A stretch of DNA of 52,760 bases from Acidobacteriota bacterium (GTDB lineage Bacteria > Acidobacteriota > Terriglobia > Terriglobales > Acidobacteriaceae). Shown piece after piece: positions 1 through 8,948 of the stretch. The stretch covers positions 1 to 52,760 of the forward strand of contig JAGWSG010000101.1 of assembly GCA_028876335.1 (NCBI GenBank), in the 5' to 3' direction. Numbering within the stretch: position 1 is the stretch's first letter; each line of letters opens with the position of its first letter. The position numbers were made by a program, and so were the translations under genes. The notes below the pieces were generated by a model. It saw only the letters and a program-made list of their open reading frames with translations. It was not told the origin of the DNA and searched no databases.

Positions 1-276
1 AGAAGGCGGCAGAGATTTGAGCCACTCCTCGCAGAGGAGATCCCCCTGCATGACGGCCGAGGGGCATTGGACAAAGGCAGGCAATCCACGCGCGATGATC
101 TCCACCTCCAGGCGCATTTCTCTGGAGGCGATGTTTTTCGCAACTCCGGAATTTTGGTCCGTATTCTCTTCCCAAAAGCGCAATTGGTATGCATGAACAC
201 GATTCATGCCATCAAGAATGGGAATACGCGCCGCCGAAACTGGCGCGTTTTGTTTGACTGACTCCGTCATGCTCAT
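1..276 (-). CDS. EAL/HDOD (YuxH-type) signalling protein, N-terminal fragment
   Basis: An open minus-strand frame runs from an ATG at 276 to the window edge without a stop (92 codons seen). AGAGGA lies about 5 nt before the ATG, supporting this start. The protein begins with a short polar leader, then reads IPILDGMNRVHAYQLRFWEE, which matches the opening strand of degenerate EAL domains in YuxH-type proteins (usual form: RQPIFD, then V-x-G-Y-E-L-L-F-R). It continues with GLPAFVQCP, like the 'kpaFiNft' strand that follows. In this family an EAL-like domain is joined to a C-terminal HDOD domain and acts in regulation, often without phosphodiesterase activity. The rest lies outside the window, so the HDOD half is inferred. 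It is divergent from aroA across a 181-bp gap in which I see no convincing promoter. Confidence 0.6.
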   Translation of the reverse strand, partial: MSMTESVKQNAPVSAARIPILDGMNRVHAYQLRFWEENTDQNSGVAKNIASREMRLEVEIIARGLPAFVQCPSAVMQGDLLCEEWLKSLPPS

Positions 277-457
277 GGTTTCCTCTTCGCGCATCGTATT
301 TCGTACTTGCCCGCTGTCCTTATCGGCTGAGCCCTGGAAAAACATGAGAACGGATGCGTTGCGTAAGGAAACACCTGAGAAGGGTGCGGCTTTCCGCGCG
401 TGGAGCGGAGCTAAATTCGATACACTGAAGGGGTAGAATTCTTCCCCGGAGCATGCA

Positions 458-1756
458 TTGAACACCTCCCATGAACGTACGATTCGCCCCGCCCGCAATG
501 TGACGGGCAGCCTGAACCTGCCGGGCGACAAATCCATCAGCCACCGTTATGGAATGCTGGCCGCCTTCGCCGAGGGGACTTCGCGTTTTTCGAATTTTTC
601 AACGGGGGCAGATTGCGCCTCGACGCTGGCGTGCATGGAAGCGCTGGGCGCGCAAGTGAAGAAACTCGACGACGGAGTCGTGGAAGTGACTGGCGTAGGG
701 GGCAAGGTAACGCCATCCAAACATGCACTCGATTGCGGCAATTCCGGATCGACGATGCGCATGATGTCGGGCCTGCTGGCTCCGCAATGGGGTGGATTCA
801 CTTTGGTGGGCGACGCTTCCCTTTCGCGACGGCCGATGGAGCGGATTCGCGCTCCGCTGGCTGCGATGGGCGCGCAACTGACGCTGACATTGGGTCATGC
901 GCCGATCATGATTCAGGGGACGCCACTGAAGGCGATTGATTACACGTCGCCGGTGCCGAGCGCGCAGGTGAAAACGTGCGTACTTCTGGCGGGCCTGCAG
1001 ACCGAAGGCACAACGACGGTGCGGGAAAGTGTGCGCACGAGGGACCACAGCGAGCTTGCACTTCGCGCATTTGGCGCGGAACTGACGCGCGAGGGGAATT
1101 CCGTTTCCATTGAAGGGCCGCAGAGGCTGCATGCGATTGAAGCAGTGGTGCCGGGCGATTTGTCTTCCGCAGCGTTCTTTCTTTGCGCGGCGGCGCTGTT
1201 TCCTGGTTCGGCGCTCATGCTGCATCACCTGGGTATGAATCCGACGCGCGCTGCGCTGCTGGATGTGCTGACGGCACTGGGCGCTGAGATTGCGGTATTG
1301 AATCTGGAAGAAAAGCATGCGGAGCTGGTGGGCACAGTGCAGGTTTCCGCGCCGGCCGGTGGATTGCGTTCGACGGAGATCAGCGGCGCACTCTCCGCAC
1401 AGTTGATCGATGAGCTGCCAGTACTGGCGGCGATTGCGCCCTATACATCGGGTGGTATTCGCATTCGCGATGCGCGGGAGTTGCGGGTAAAGGAATCGGA
1501 CCGCATCGACCTGGTGGCGAAGAATCTGCGCGCGATGGGTGCGGAGTTGAAGGAATTCGAGGATGGGCTGGAGATTCCGGGCGGGCAGACACTGCACGGA
1601 ACAACGATCGACTCGGGCGGCGATCATCGCATAGCGATGGCCTTCAGTGTGGCAGCGCTTCGCGCAAGCGGTGACACGCTTATTCAAGGTGCGGAGTCAG
1701 CAGCTATCAGTTTCCCTGAATTCTTCGATCTGCTGGATAAGATTGCGGAACGCTAG
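458..1756 (+). CDS. aroA: 3-phosphoshikimate 1-carboxyvinyltransferase (EPSP synthase)
   Basis: This enzyme joins shikimate-3-phosphate and phosphoenolpyruvate to give EPSP, the sixth step of the cytoplasmic shikimate pathway to aromatic amino acids. The 432-residue length is normal. Family motifs appear in order: LPGDKSISHR (21-30), GNSGSTMR (94-101, the PEP/glyphosate loop), the Arg-rich RRPMERI, SAQVKT, the second-domain VPGDLSSAAFF, RVKESDR (about 343-349) and GDHRIAMAF (388-396). The start is TTG at 458: GGAG lies 6 nt upstream, and the nearby ATGs at 454 and 471 are in other frames. The gene appears to stand alone; the next gene is also on the plus strand but unrelated in function. Confidence 0.97.
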   Translation: MNTSHERTIRPARNVTGSLNLPGDKSISHRYGMLAAFAEGTSRFSNFSTGADCASTLACMEALGAQVKKLDDGVVEVTGVGGKVTPSKHALDCGNSGSTMRMMSGLLAPQWGGFTLVGDASLSRRPMERIRAPLAAMGAQLTLTLGHAPIMIQGTPLKAIDYTSPVPSAQVKTCVLLAGLQTEGTTTVRESVRTRDHSELALRAFGAELTREGNSVSIEGPQRLHAIEAVVPGDLSSAAFFLCAAALFPGSALMLHHLGMNPTRAALLDVLTALGAEIAVLNLEEKHAELVGTVQVSAPAGGLRSTEISGALSAQLIDELPVLAAIAPYTSGGIRIRDARELRVKESDRIDLVAKNLRAMGAELKEFEDGLEIPGGQTLHGTTIDSGGDHRIAMAFSVAALRASGDTLIQGAESAAISFPEFFDLLDKIAER

Positions 1757-1791
1757 AGAGAGCGGCGTGAAGCCGTAACCGGTGCTTGAAC

Positions 1792-2520
1792 ATGAACGAC
1801 CGCGTGACACGATTCGGCCTGGCCTTGCTTTTGGCTCTGGTGTGCCGGTCCGCATCTGCGCAGCGGTTAGCAGATATGACAACGCCAGCACCGTTGCCCG
1901 CCGGTTCGACGCTGGTGATTGGATTTCTGGGCGGATATGAGCCGTGGAACGATCCACACCGCAGCGTGCGGCAACTTGTGCTCCAACTGCGGCAATTGCA
2001 TGGTGTCTGCGCTGAGTCGATTTCCAATCATCATCGCACGTTGGCGATTGAGCTGATTATGCGCGCACTGGACCGCAACCACGATGGAAAGCTGAGCGCG
2101 CGGGAACGCGCTGCGGCTCGCATTATTCTTTTTGGGCAAAGCTGGGGAGGCGGAGCAACATTGCTCACGGCGCGCAATCTTGAGAAGCTGGGCATTCCCG
2201 TACTGCTGACGGTGCAGGTGGATAGCGTGGGCGTGCGCGATGCTGTTGTGCCGGCCAATGTACGCGCCGCAGTGAATTTTTATCAGCATGATCCGCTTAC
2301 GATCCAGGGCCGTTCTGAGATTCGCGCGGCCGATCCGAAGAGCACACAGATTCTGGGAAATTTTGAGTTATCGTATCGCGACCGTGCGGTGGACGAACAA
2401 AATGCCTCATTGCCACGCCGGTTGTTGGGCGGCAGTCACGCCAAGATGGAACTGGACCCGGAGGTCTGGAACCGTGTGGAAGTTTTCATTAACGACGCCA
2501 TAACGGGGAGATTGCCATGA
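1792..2520 (+). CDS. Secreted alpha/beta-hydrolase-like protein with EF-hand loop
   Basis: A protein of about 242 residues with an N-terminal signal peptide (hydrophobic 8-20, cleavage likely after ASA-Q). The core begins with a hydrophobic strand ending GFLGGYE. GQSWGG (115-120) is a nucleophile-elbow motif with Ser117, typical of serine esterases and lipases. Just before it, residues 94-105 (DRNHDGKLSARE) form a complete 12-residue EF-hand loop with Asp, Asn, Asp and Glu at positions 1, 3, 5 and 12. Later VQVDSVG could supply the acid and GGSHAKM the His. A TTG lies 6 nt upstream in frame, but the ATG at 1792 is preferred. The 3' end overlaps the next gene as ATGA, so the two are probably translated together. 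The substrate is unknown. Confidence 0.75.
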   Translation: MNDRVTRFGLALLLALVCRSASAQRLADMTTPAPLPAGSTLVIGFLGGYEPWNDPHRSVRQLVLQLRQLHGVCAESISNHHRTLAIELIMRALDRNHDGKLSARERAAARIILFGQSWGGGATLLTARNLEKLGIPVLLTVQVDSVGVRDAVVPANVRAAVNFYQHDPLTIQGRSEIRAADPKSTQILGNFELSYRDRAVDEQNASLPRRLLGGSHAKMELDPEVWNRVEVFINDAITGRLP

Positions 2521-4496
2521 TCCGCGCCGTGTTGCTTCTGTTGCTTGTTCCGCTGCCGCTGATGGCGCAGAAACACGAGATGGACATTACGCCGACGGGT
2601 GGATGGACAGATACAGGCATTGAACTGCACGCGGGCGACAGCATTCACATTACAGCGAGCGGACAACTGAAGTACGTGGATGCGATCCAGTCATGCACGC
2701 CGGCGGGTTTGCCGCGCGCCTTTCTTGACCTGCTGCGCGCAATGCCGGTGAATGATGCCGGACGTGGGGCGCTTGTGGGCCGCATTGGCTCAAGTGCTGC
2801 GGCGCGGCCGTTTTTTGCAGGTGAGGAATTGACGATGCGAGCGCCGATTGCGGGGCGTTTTTATCTCTCCATCAATCAGCCTTCGACCGATAGGCCAGCG
2901 GGCTCTTACCATGTGGTGATTGAGCATACAGCGGCGGCGAAGCCGATGAAAATGGACGTTCATGTTACGCCGTTCCCGCAAAAGCTTCTGGACTCGATTC
3001 CGCGGCGTGTGAATGATGCAAGCGGGAATCTTGGCGATCGGGTGAACTTCATTCTGATTGGCTCAAAGGAGCAGGTGCAGGCTGCACTGAAAGCGGCAGG
3101 CTGGGTGATGGTGGACCGCACGCAGAAGGATGCGATTCTGCGGGGACTGTTTGCGAGCCTTTCCAAGGAAGCGTATGTGACGATGCCGATGAGCGAGCTT
3201 GAGCTATTTGGCCGTGCACAGGATTTTGGATACGCACAGGCAGATCCGTTGCGGGTGATTGCCTCACGGCATCACTTCCGCATCTGGAAGCTGGACCAGA
3301 CGCTGGATGGGCAGCAGGTGTGGGCTGGAGCGGGCACGCACGATATCGGATTCGACCGCGACCAACGAAACAACGGCATTACACACAAGATTGATCCTGA
3401 CACGGACAGTGAGCGCGACTACATTCGCGACAGCCTGATGCAGACCGGAATGGTGGTGAAGTCCGAATACATGACGCCGACCGATCCGGTGCTCAGTGCC
3501 CATGTCGCAACGGGCGCGGAGTTCCACTCCGATGGCCGGACGCTGCTGGTTTATCTGGCAGGAGGTGCAGGGGACGTTTCAGCAAAGTTCGGCGAAGTGT
3601 TCTGTTCGGTACTAAAGCAGAATAACCCTGACACAGGCGATTGGGGAACCTGTTCAAACTATATAGATAAAGCGGGACGCGACGATATGTCGCTTGCCCC
3701 GCTGCCGACGCAGTATCGTGTGCTGATTGTTCCAGGCATTCTGAGTTCGTGCGTGGCCGACACGCACGCCTTTGATGCGGGAATGGCGTCTCTCAAGGAA
3801 CGCGGCGTGGATGTGGATCTTTTGCCGGTGCCGAACGATTCCAGTGAATCGAACGCACAAATCATCGCCGACTACCTCCACGAGCACGCGGGCAACGATC
3901 CGCGAAAATACATCCTTGTGGGGTACAGCAAAGGGACGCCGGATATTCAGGTGGCGCTGGCTGAAAATCCGACACTGCGTGAACATGTGGCTGCTTTTGT
4001 GACGGTTGCAGGCGCGTCAGGCGGATCTGTGGTTGCAGACCTTCTGCCGCAAATGGCTGAAAAATACATGACCATGAATCCGATGAAAACGTGCAAGGGT
4101 GATTTGGCTTCCGGCTTCAGAAGCCTGCAACGCACGACGCGGCGCGCATTTCTTGCAGCGCATCCTGACCCGGTGGTGCCGACGTATTCAATCATTGCGC
4201 AGTCCAGCGCGAGCACCACATCGAAGGCACTGATGCAGACATGGCAGATCCTTTCCAGCTACGGAATGGCCGAGGATGGGCAACTGCTGCGTGAGGATGC
4301 AGTGGCGCCTGGCGCGAAGTATCTTGGCGCAGCGCTGGCAGACCACTTTGCGATTGCAATGCCCTTTAACAAGTCCAGCGACTCGGCACTTCGTTCGGGC
4401 ATGGACAAGACGACTTATCCGCGCGCGGCACTGCTGGAATCGCTGGTGCGGTTTGTCTCCGCTGACCTGAATGCAAAGCAGGACCAGGCGCAATAA
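2517..4496 (+). CDS. Secreted multidomain protein: lectin-like, LssY C-terminal and hydrolase domains
   Basis: A 659-residue exported protein (signal peptide 1-18, LPLMAQ). Residues about 22-136 resemble the PA-IL galactose-lectin beta-sandwich (GIELHAGDSIHITASGQ, then a GRIG/ARPFFAGEE section). Residues about 145-320 match the LssY C-terminal domain: LGDRVNFILIGS, a helix ending in AAGWVMVDRTQ, and the GAGTHDIGFDRDQR region. Residues about 398-640 look like an alpha/beta hydrolase, with RVLIVPGI as first strand and GYSKG (469-473, Ser471) as nucleophile elbow. The gene overlaps the upstream hydrolase by ATGA, so both may work on the same extracellular lipid or carbohydrate substrate. Domain calls rest on motif memory; the joint function is not known. 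Confidence 0.75.
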   Translation: MIRAVLLLLLVPLPLMAQKHEMDITPTGGWTDTGIELHAGDSIHITASGQLKYVDAIQSCTPAGLPRAFLDLLRAMPVNDAGRGALVGRIGSSAAARPFFAGEELTMRAPIAGRFYLSINQPSTDRPAGSYHVVIEHTAAAKPMKMDVHVTPFPQKLLDSIPRRVNDASGNLGDRVNFILIGSKEQVQAALKAAGWVMVDRTQKDAILRGLFASLSKEAYVTMPMSELELFGRAQDFGYAQADPLRVIASRHHFRIWKLDQTLDGQQVWAGAGTHDIGFDRDQRNNGITHKIDPDTDSERDYIRDSLMQTGMVVKSEYMTPTDPVLSAHVATGAEFHSDGRTLLVYLAGGAGDVSAKFGEVFCSVLKQNNPDTGDWGTCSNYIDKAGRDDMSLAPLPTQYRVLIVPGILSSCVADTHAFDAGMASLKERGVDVDLLPVPNDSSESNAQIIADYLHEHAGNDPRKYILVGYSKGTPDIQVALAENPTLREHVAAFVTVAGASGGSVVADLLPQMAEKYMTMNPMKTCKGDLASGFRSLQRTTRRAFLAAHPDPVVPTYSIIAQSSASTTSKALMQTWQILSSYGMAEDGQLLREDAVAPGAKYLGAALADHFAIAMPFNKSSDSALRSGMDKTTYPRAALLESLVRFVSADLNAKQDQAQ

Positions 4497-4777
4497 GGCG
4501 TGACATATGGATAACTCTCTCCGCTGATTGTGAAAGGGTGTCGAGGGGGCAAGTATCGCGCCCCAGAAATGCGGGGCGTATCGTAGAAGGTGTAGAGTTT
4601 GTCGCTTCGCAGCAGGCCGCGCCCTGCGCACGATGCCCTGAAGTGCTTTGGGCAGCACCGCGTGGCAAATCCCAATAAGCCTTACAGCAATTCACGTATT
4701 GATTGCGTGATGAGAGGCGCGTGCCCGGTGGCGATACTGTTTGGCGCTCTCGACCAGAGTACGGAGGTTTGAGCCGC

Positions 4778-6478
4778 GTGCAGAACGAGGACAATCCAAG
4801 GCTGATTCTGGATGCAGTTGTGTTGGGAGTGTGCGGAGGCCTGAGCGCACAACTTTTCGTTTGGATGCTGCGATTATCCAGCCACTTTTTTCTGGGCACG
4901 CTGGCGGGGTTTTATCCACCGGGACTGCCAGCTGACGGCGGTGTATTGCGCGAGGCAGTCGGACCGCATGGGCTATGGTTGATTCCTCTGGTGACGACAC
5001 TGGGCGGACTGATTTCAGGAATTCTTGTGTACAAGCTGGCGCCTGAGACGGAAGGACACGGCACCGATGTGGTGGTAAAGGCCGTGCACTGGACGGGCGG
5101 AACAATTCGCACGCGAGTTGCACCCATCAAGATGATCGCTTCCGCACTGACGATCGGGTCGGGCGGCTCGGCGGGACGCGAGGGACCGACGGCGCTGATC
5201 ACAGCTGGCGTTGGATCTGCCTATGCAGAGTGGCTGCACCGATCCACGCGCGAAAAGCGACTTATTGTGCTGATGGGCATGGCCGCGGGACTGGCGGCAA
5301 TTTTTCGTTCGCCGATTGGGACGGCGTTGTTTGCTGTGGAGGTTTTGTACGGCGGCATTGAGTTTGAAGCCGAAGCGCTGCTCTATTGCATGCTTTCGTC
5401 CGTTGTTGCCTACATGGTGAACGGCAGTTTTGTGGGATGGCAACCGTTGTTTGTTGTTCCCGCACAGATTGCCCCCACAACAGTGAGCGAATACGGGTTA
5501 TTTGCCATGCTGGGCGTTGCCAGCGGCGTGGTGGCAACGGCACTGCCGGAGATTTTTTACCGGATACGCGATGGCTTTCTTGCTCTGAAGTTGCCGCCTT
5601 GGACCAAGCCCGCGATTGGAGGGCTGGGCCTGGGGTTGCTGGCGCTGGGTCTGCCAGAAGTGCTGGGCGGCGGATACGGCTGGATTCAGGAAGCCATTAA
5701 CGGACAGCTTGCGCTAAAGGTGCTGGTGGCGTTGCTGGCTGCGAAGATTGCTGGTATGTCGCTAACTGTATCTTCCGGCGGCTCTGGCGGTGTGTTTGCG
5801 CCGAGCCTGTTTACTGGCGCGATGCTGGGCGGAGCTTTTGCCGCAGTGGCGAACAGGCCGGCGGCAGGACTTGTGGTGGTGGGCATGTGTGCAGTGTTTG
5901 GCGGCGCGGCACGCGTACCCGTGGCAACGCTGCTGATGGTGGCAGAAATGACGGGCGGCTATCAGCTACTGGTACCGGCATGCCTTGCTGTGACGCTAAG
6001 CTTTCTGGTGCAGATGCGACTGTCAAAGTATATGAAGTATGACAGTCTGTATGAAGGGCAAGTTGTGGGCAGGATTGACTCGCCCGCCCACCGTGCCGAG
6101 CATGTTGGACTTGCACTCCAGATTCTGAACACTGGCAATGTTGCCCTGCCCATGCAGTTATCCCATTTGCATCTTGCTGCCCTGCTGCAATCAGGGATTG
6201 CACTGGAACTGCCGGACAATGAACAGCTAACGGCCGGCGCGCTGAAGCCGGACAGCCCATGGGTGGGCAAGTCGATTGAAGATATTGCACTGAACAAGGC
6301 TGCACCGGGGGCACGCATTCTGGCGATTCTGCGCGGGACCACGGTGATTACGCCGCATGAGCGAACCATTCTTCAGCCAGGGGATCGCTTGCTTATCCTT
6401 GCCGGGAAAGAAGCACAGGCAAAATTCAACGAGCATCTTGCCTCGCCTTCAGCGGCATTGCAAAGAGGCGATGCATAG
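4778..6478 (+). CDS. CLC-family chloride channel/transporter with C-terminal RCK_C (TrkA-C) domain
   Basis: An integral inner-membrane CLC protein of about 567 residues. CLC signatures are GSGGSAGREGP (residues 127-137, gating Glu135), AAIFRSPIG (173-181) and GGSGGVFAPSLF. The last 80 or so residues (LTAGALKPDSPWVGKSI onward) form a TrkA-C ligand-binding domain, as in many prokaryotic CLCs. The GTG at 4778 is chosen because GGAGG (4763-4767) lies 10 nt upstream; a TTG at 4703 would add 25 unlike residues. Two unusual points: the anion-selectivity motif GSGIP is replaced by GHGTD (93-97), and the position of the internal proton glutamate holds Val189, as in CLC channels. Transport mode and anion therefore cannot be assigned. 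The 280 bp before it show no gene. Confidence 0.92.
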   Translation: MQNEDNPRLILDAVVLGVCGGLSAQLFVWMLRLSSHFFLGTLAGFYPPGLPADGGVLREAVGPHGLWLIPLVTTLGGLISGILVYKLAPETEGHGTDVVVKAVHWTGGTIRTRVAPIKMIASALTIGSGGSAGREGPTALITAGVGSAYAEWLHRSTREKRLIVLMGMAAGLAAIFRSPIGTALFAVEVLYGGIEFEAEALLYCMLSSVVAYMVNGSFVGWQPLFVVPAQIAPTTVSEYGLFAMLGVASGVVATALPEIFYRIRDGFLALKLPPWTKPAIGGLGLGLLALGLPEVLGGGYGWIQEAINGQLALKVLVALLAAKIAGMSLTVSSGGSGGVFAPSLFTGAMLGGAFAAVANRPAAGLVVVGMCAVFGGAARVPVATLLMVAEMTGGYQLLVPACLAVTLSFLVQMRLSKYMKYDSLYEGQVVGRIDSPAHRAEHVGLALQILNTGNVALPMQLSHLHLAALLQSGIALELPDNEQLTAGALKPDSPWVGKSIEDIALNKAAPGARILAILRGTTVITPHERTILQPGDRLLILAGKEAQAKFNEHLASPSAALQRGDA

Positions 6479-6499
6479 AGTCTGAACCTCGGAAAAGGA

Positions 6500-6528
6500 A
6501 AAGGCGAAGGCCTGAAGCCTTCGCCTTT
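6500..6528. terminator. Bidirectional hairpin terminator between CLC gene and TolC-family gene
   Basis: A perfect 12-bp stem (AAAGGCGAAGGC with GCCTTCGCCTTT) closes a 5-nt loop. It lies between the convergent ends of the CLC gene (6478) and the outer-membrane efflux gene (6549). The minus-strand side is followed by a pyrimidine-rich TTCCTTTTCC run. Confidence 0.75.
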
Positions 6529-6548
6529 GGTACGGATGCTCGCGTTAC

Positions 6549-8654
6549 CTAGTTGGTGCTCGGAGAAGCCATCGTCGGCTCTTCACCTTTTTGAAGATGC
6601 TCAAGACCCGGGACGACTGGCAGGGCGGTGACGTTGCCGGTGACCGCATCATTCAGATTAATGCCGTAATGCTCCAACGTGGTGGCCAATACCTGATAGA
6701 GCCCTGCGCGATCCTTTGCGTATGCTGCGTGAGCCGAAATCAGGTTGTTTTCCGCCGTTGCCAGGTTGCGTTCCTGAAGGAGCACGTTGGCAGTGGTGGA
6801 GGCACCGAGTTTCAGCTTTTTCTCCTCGGCATCCAGACTCTGCTTTGCGTAGTCCCGAGCTGCAAGTGCCGAGTTCACCTGAGCACGGTCATTGGTGAGC
6901 GCAAACTGCGCGTTTACCACCTGCATGCGAATGCGGGTGTAAAGCTGCTCGAGATAGAGCTCAGCCTGCCGGTATTCAAGCAGCGAGCGGGCCTGGTCAG
7001 CCTGTGCGGTGCGATTGCGCAGAGGAATGTTGAACTGGAAGCCAACGCCCTTGTTCGGGGCAGAAAGGTTGAATGCATTCCCGGCCGCCGTACCCCAGCC
7101 ATTGCTGACTCCGGAGTCGCAGGCAGTGCCATTGAATCTGGGATCGCAGTTGGGGTTGATGGAACCAGCGATGCCCGTACCACCGAGGAAGCCATAGACA
7201 TCAAAGGTTGGCAGCAGTGCATTACGCGCGCCTTTGAGCGTGATGGCGTCGTTCTTGAGCGCGAGAACAGCCTGCTCGAGTTCAGGACGGCGTTTGAAGG
7301 CTTCCTTGACGAGAGTGTCGACAGGCTCAGACTCTTCCGGCAACACCTCAGTGCTGATGCGGTCGGTCGGAATCACGGGAGCTGATTCAAGAGCGGGATC
7401 ATTCAGGTTGCGCGCAATAGCCTGCTTGATGATTTGTTGCTGATAATTCAGATTGCTCTGGGAACTAATGAGAGCCTGCTTGTCGCTTGCGACATTGGCA
7501 TCGGCATTGACGACATCGAGTGGCGCCATGGTGCCAATCTGCAACTGTTTGCGCGTATCCTGGTCAAGCTTGGTGCTCTGGTCGAGCGCGCGCTCCTTGG
7601 CCTGCACATCTTCATAGGCGCTGACTAGTCCCCAATAGATGTTCTCTACCTGGTTGACGGTATAGAGAATTTGCTGGCGGAATGCAGCGTTGGTGATGCG
7701 GCGGTCATTAATTGCCTGGTAAACCAGACGGCGGTTGACCCAGATGCCTGCTCCCTGCAAAAGATGCTGCGTGAGCTGCAAACGGAAGGTGGAAGTCAAC
7801 TGCGGGCTGTAGAGCGTGATCGAGTTCGAAGTGGTGGCGTAAGTGTTATTGAAATCGAACTGAAGGTTTGTGCCTGTTTGAAAGCCCTGCGAGACGGTGA
7901 AGTCGTAAATATTGTTTGAACTTGTACCACCGGTGAAGAAGTTGGTAGAGGGCTGCGTCTGGCGCTCGAACTGAATGGTGCCCGAGACATTGGGATCAAG
8001 ATTGGTGGGAAGAGGGCCGGAACCGCTGGTGGACAGGACGATGCCCGATGTACCGGAGGCCGCTCCACCAGCGCCACCCGTTGTTCCGCCTGGACCGCCG
8101 CCTGCCACCGCCGACGCAGAAGTGCCGCCTTCGGTATTGGTAACGACGCCGGAATTGACGCCACGCAGTGTGGAGCCGGCGCGGGCACGCAGAATATCCG
8201 TATCGGCGATGTCGAGGTTATAGCGGGCGATGGCAATGTCGTAGTTGTTCTGAAGGGCAAGGGCGATTGCATCCGAAAGGCTCAGATAGATTTTGCCGTC
8301 CTTTAACAGATTCGACAGCAGCGTTGAATTGTCAAAGCTCGCTTTTGGAATGGTTGTGGAGCGGTACCAGTCAATTGGACCGGAAAAAAATCCGTGCGAA
8401 GGCTTGCTGAAGTCACGCAAGGACTGGCGCAGGTTGGAAGGCTCAGTCTGGATCGGAGCCGGTGCCGCAGGTAGATTGGAGGCGGCTTTGTCGTTGGGGG
8501 TGGTCTGTGTCTGCTGAGCCAGTCCCGAGGGCATGCAGGAGGCGAGAGTCAAAGTGGCCACAGCCAAGGCACGAAACCGGCTCCCCACATTGTCAATTTT
8601 GCGCCGCGAGGCCTCAGGGCGTTGGGTGAACACACGATTGCCGAACAAATGCAT
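6549..8654 (-). CDS. TolC-family outer-membrane efflux protein
   Basis: A protein of about 701 residues, longer than E. coli TolC (about 470 mature). The outer-membrane channel of type I secretion or RND/ABC efflux is the known role of this family. The ATG at 8654 is preferred over the upstream GTG/ATG options because GGAGAGGA lies just before it. A signal peptide follows (LAVATLTLASCMPSGLAQQ). After a Pro/Gln-rich linker, two OEP repeats are visible: the first from LSLSDAIALALQNNYDIAIARY, the second from VDTLVKEAFKRRPELEQAVLALK, with long helical segments (YEDVQAKERALDQSTKLD; AQADQARSLLEYRQAELYLEQ). A Gly/Ser/Ala-rich insertion sits in the first repeat after the first helix. No membrane-fusion or pump gene lies beside it, so its partner is elsewhere. 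Confidence 0.92.
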   Translation of the reverse strand: MHLFGNRVFTQRPEASRRKIDNVGSRFRALAVATLTLASCMPSGLAQQTQTTPNDKAASNLPAAPAPIQTEPSNLRQSLRDFSKPSHGFFSGPIDWYRSTTIPKASFDNSTLLSNLLKDGKIYLSLSDAIALALQNNYDIAIARYNLDIADTDILRARAGSTLRGVNSGVVTNTEGGTSASAVAGGGPGGTTGGAGGAASGTSGIVLSTSGSGPLPTNLDPNVSGTIQFERQTQPSTNFFTGGTSSNNIYDFTVSQGFQTGTNLQFDFNNTYATTSNSITLYSPQLTSTFRLQLTQHLLQGAGIWVNRRLVYQAINDRRITNAAFRQQILYTVNQVENIYWGLVSAYEDVQAKERALDQSTKLDQDTRKQLQIGTMAPLDVVNADANVASDKQALISSQSNLNYQQQIIKQAIARNLNDPALESAPVIPTDRISTEVLPEESEPVDTLVKEAFKRRPELEQAVLALKNDAITLKGARNALLPTFDVYGFLGGTGIAGSINPNCDPRFNGTACDSGVSNGWGTAAGNAFNLSAPNKGVGFQFNIPLRNRTAQADQARSLLEYRQAELYLEQLYTRIRMQVVNAQFALTNDRAQVNSALAARDYAKQSLDAEEKKLKLGASTTANVLLQERNLATAENNLISAHAAYAKDRAGLYQVLATTLEHYGINLNDAVTGNVTALPVVPGLEHLQKGEEPTMASPSTN

Positions 8655-8765
8655 GATTCCTCTCCACGAGTTTTTAGGCATGTGGGTTGCCATTAGTAAG
8701 AGACGGCCGGGAGCGCGCCCCGGACGCATAATTTCTTTCGCTTCAGCGCGATTGAAGTCGTTGCT

Positions 8766-8780
8766 GGAGCTTAAAGCTCC
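8766..8780. promoter_or_regulatory. Perfect 15-bp inverted repeat upstream of TolC-family gene
   Basis: GGAGCTT-A-AAGCTCC is a perfect inverted repeat in the divergent region between the efflux gene (start 8654) and truA (8949). It is about 112 nt upstream of the efflux start. Its size and place fit a dimeric regulator's operator; the regulator is unknown. Confidence 0.35.
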
Positions 8781-8948
8781 GATTCCTGAAACGAATACGC
8801 TGTGGGTGCGTTTTTCGTTCCCTTATTTGTCAGGTCCAAGCTGCTCAAAGGGCACGAAAAGTTGAGTATATCCCAGTCTGAGGTGGAGATTTAGCGGCAT
8901 TTGGGTCAATTACCCTGTTAATGAGAAAGGCACCCGGACGAAGCCAGG

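Noticed and set aside
599..1687. A 362-codon minus-strand frame within aroA
   Set aside because: Its product is full of Arg, His and Gln, with no family motif, and it lies wholly antisense to a clear EPSP synthase; a by-product of GC-rich codon use.
4703..4777. Longer CLC start at TTG 4703
   Set aside because: It adds 25 charged residues unlike CLC N-termini, while GTG 4778 has GGAGG at a usable distance.
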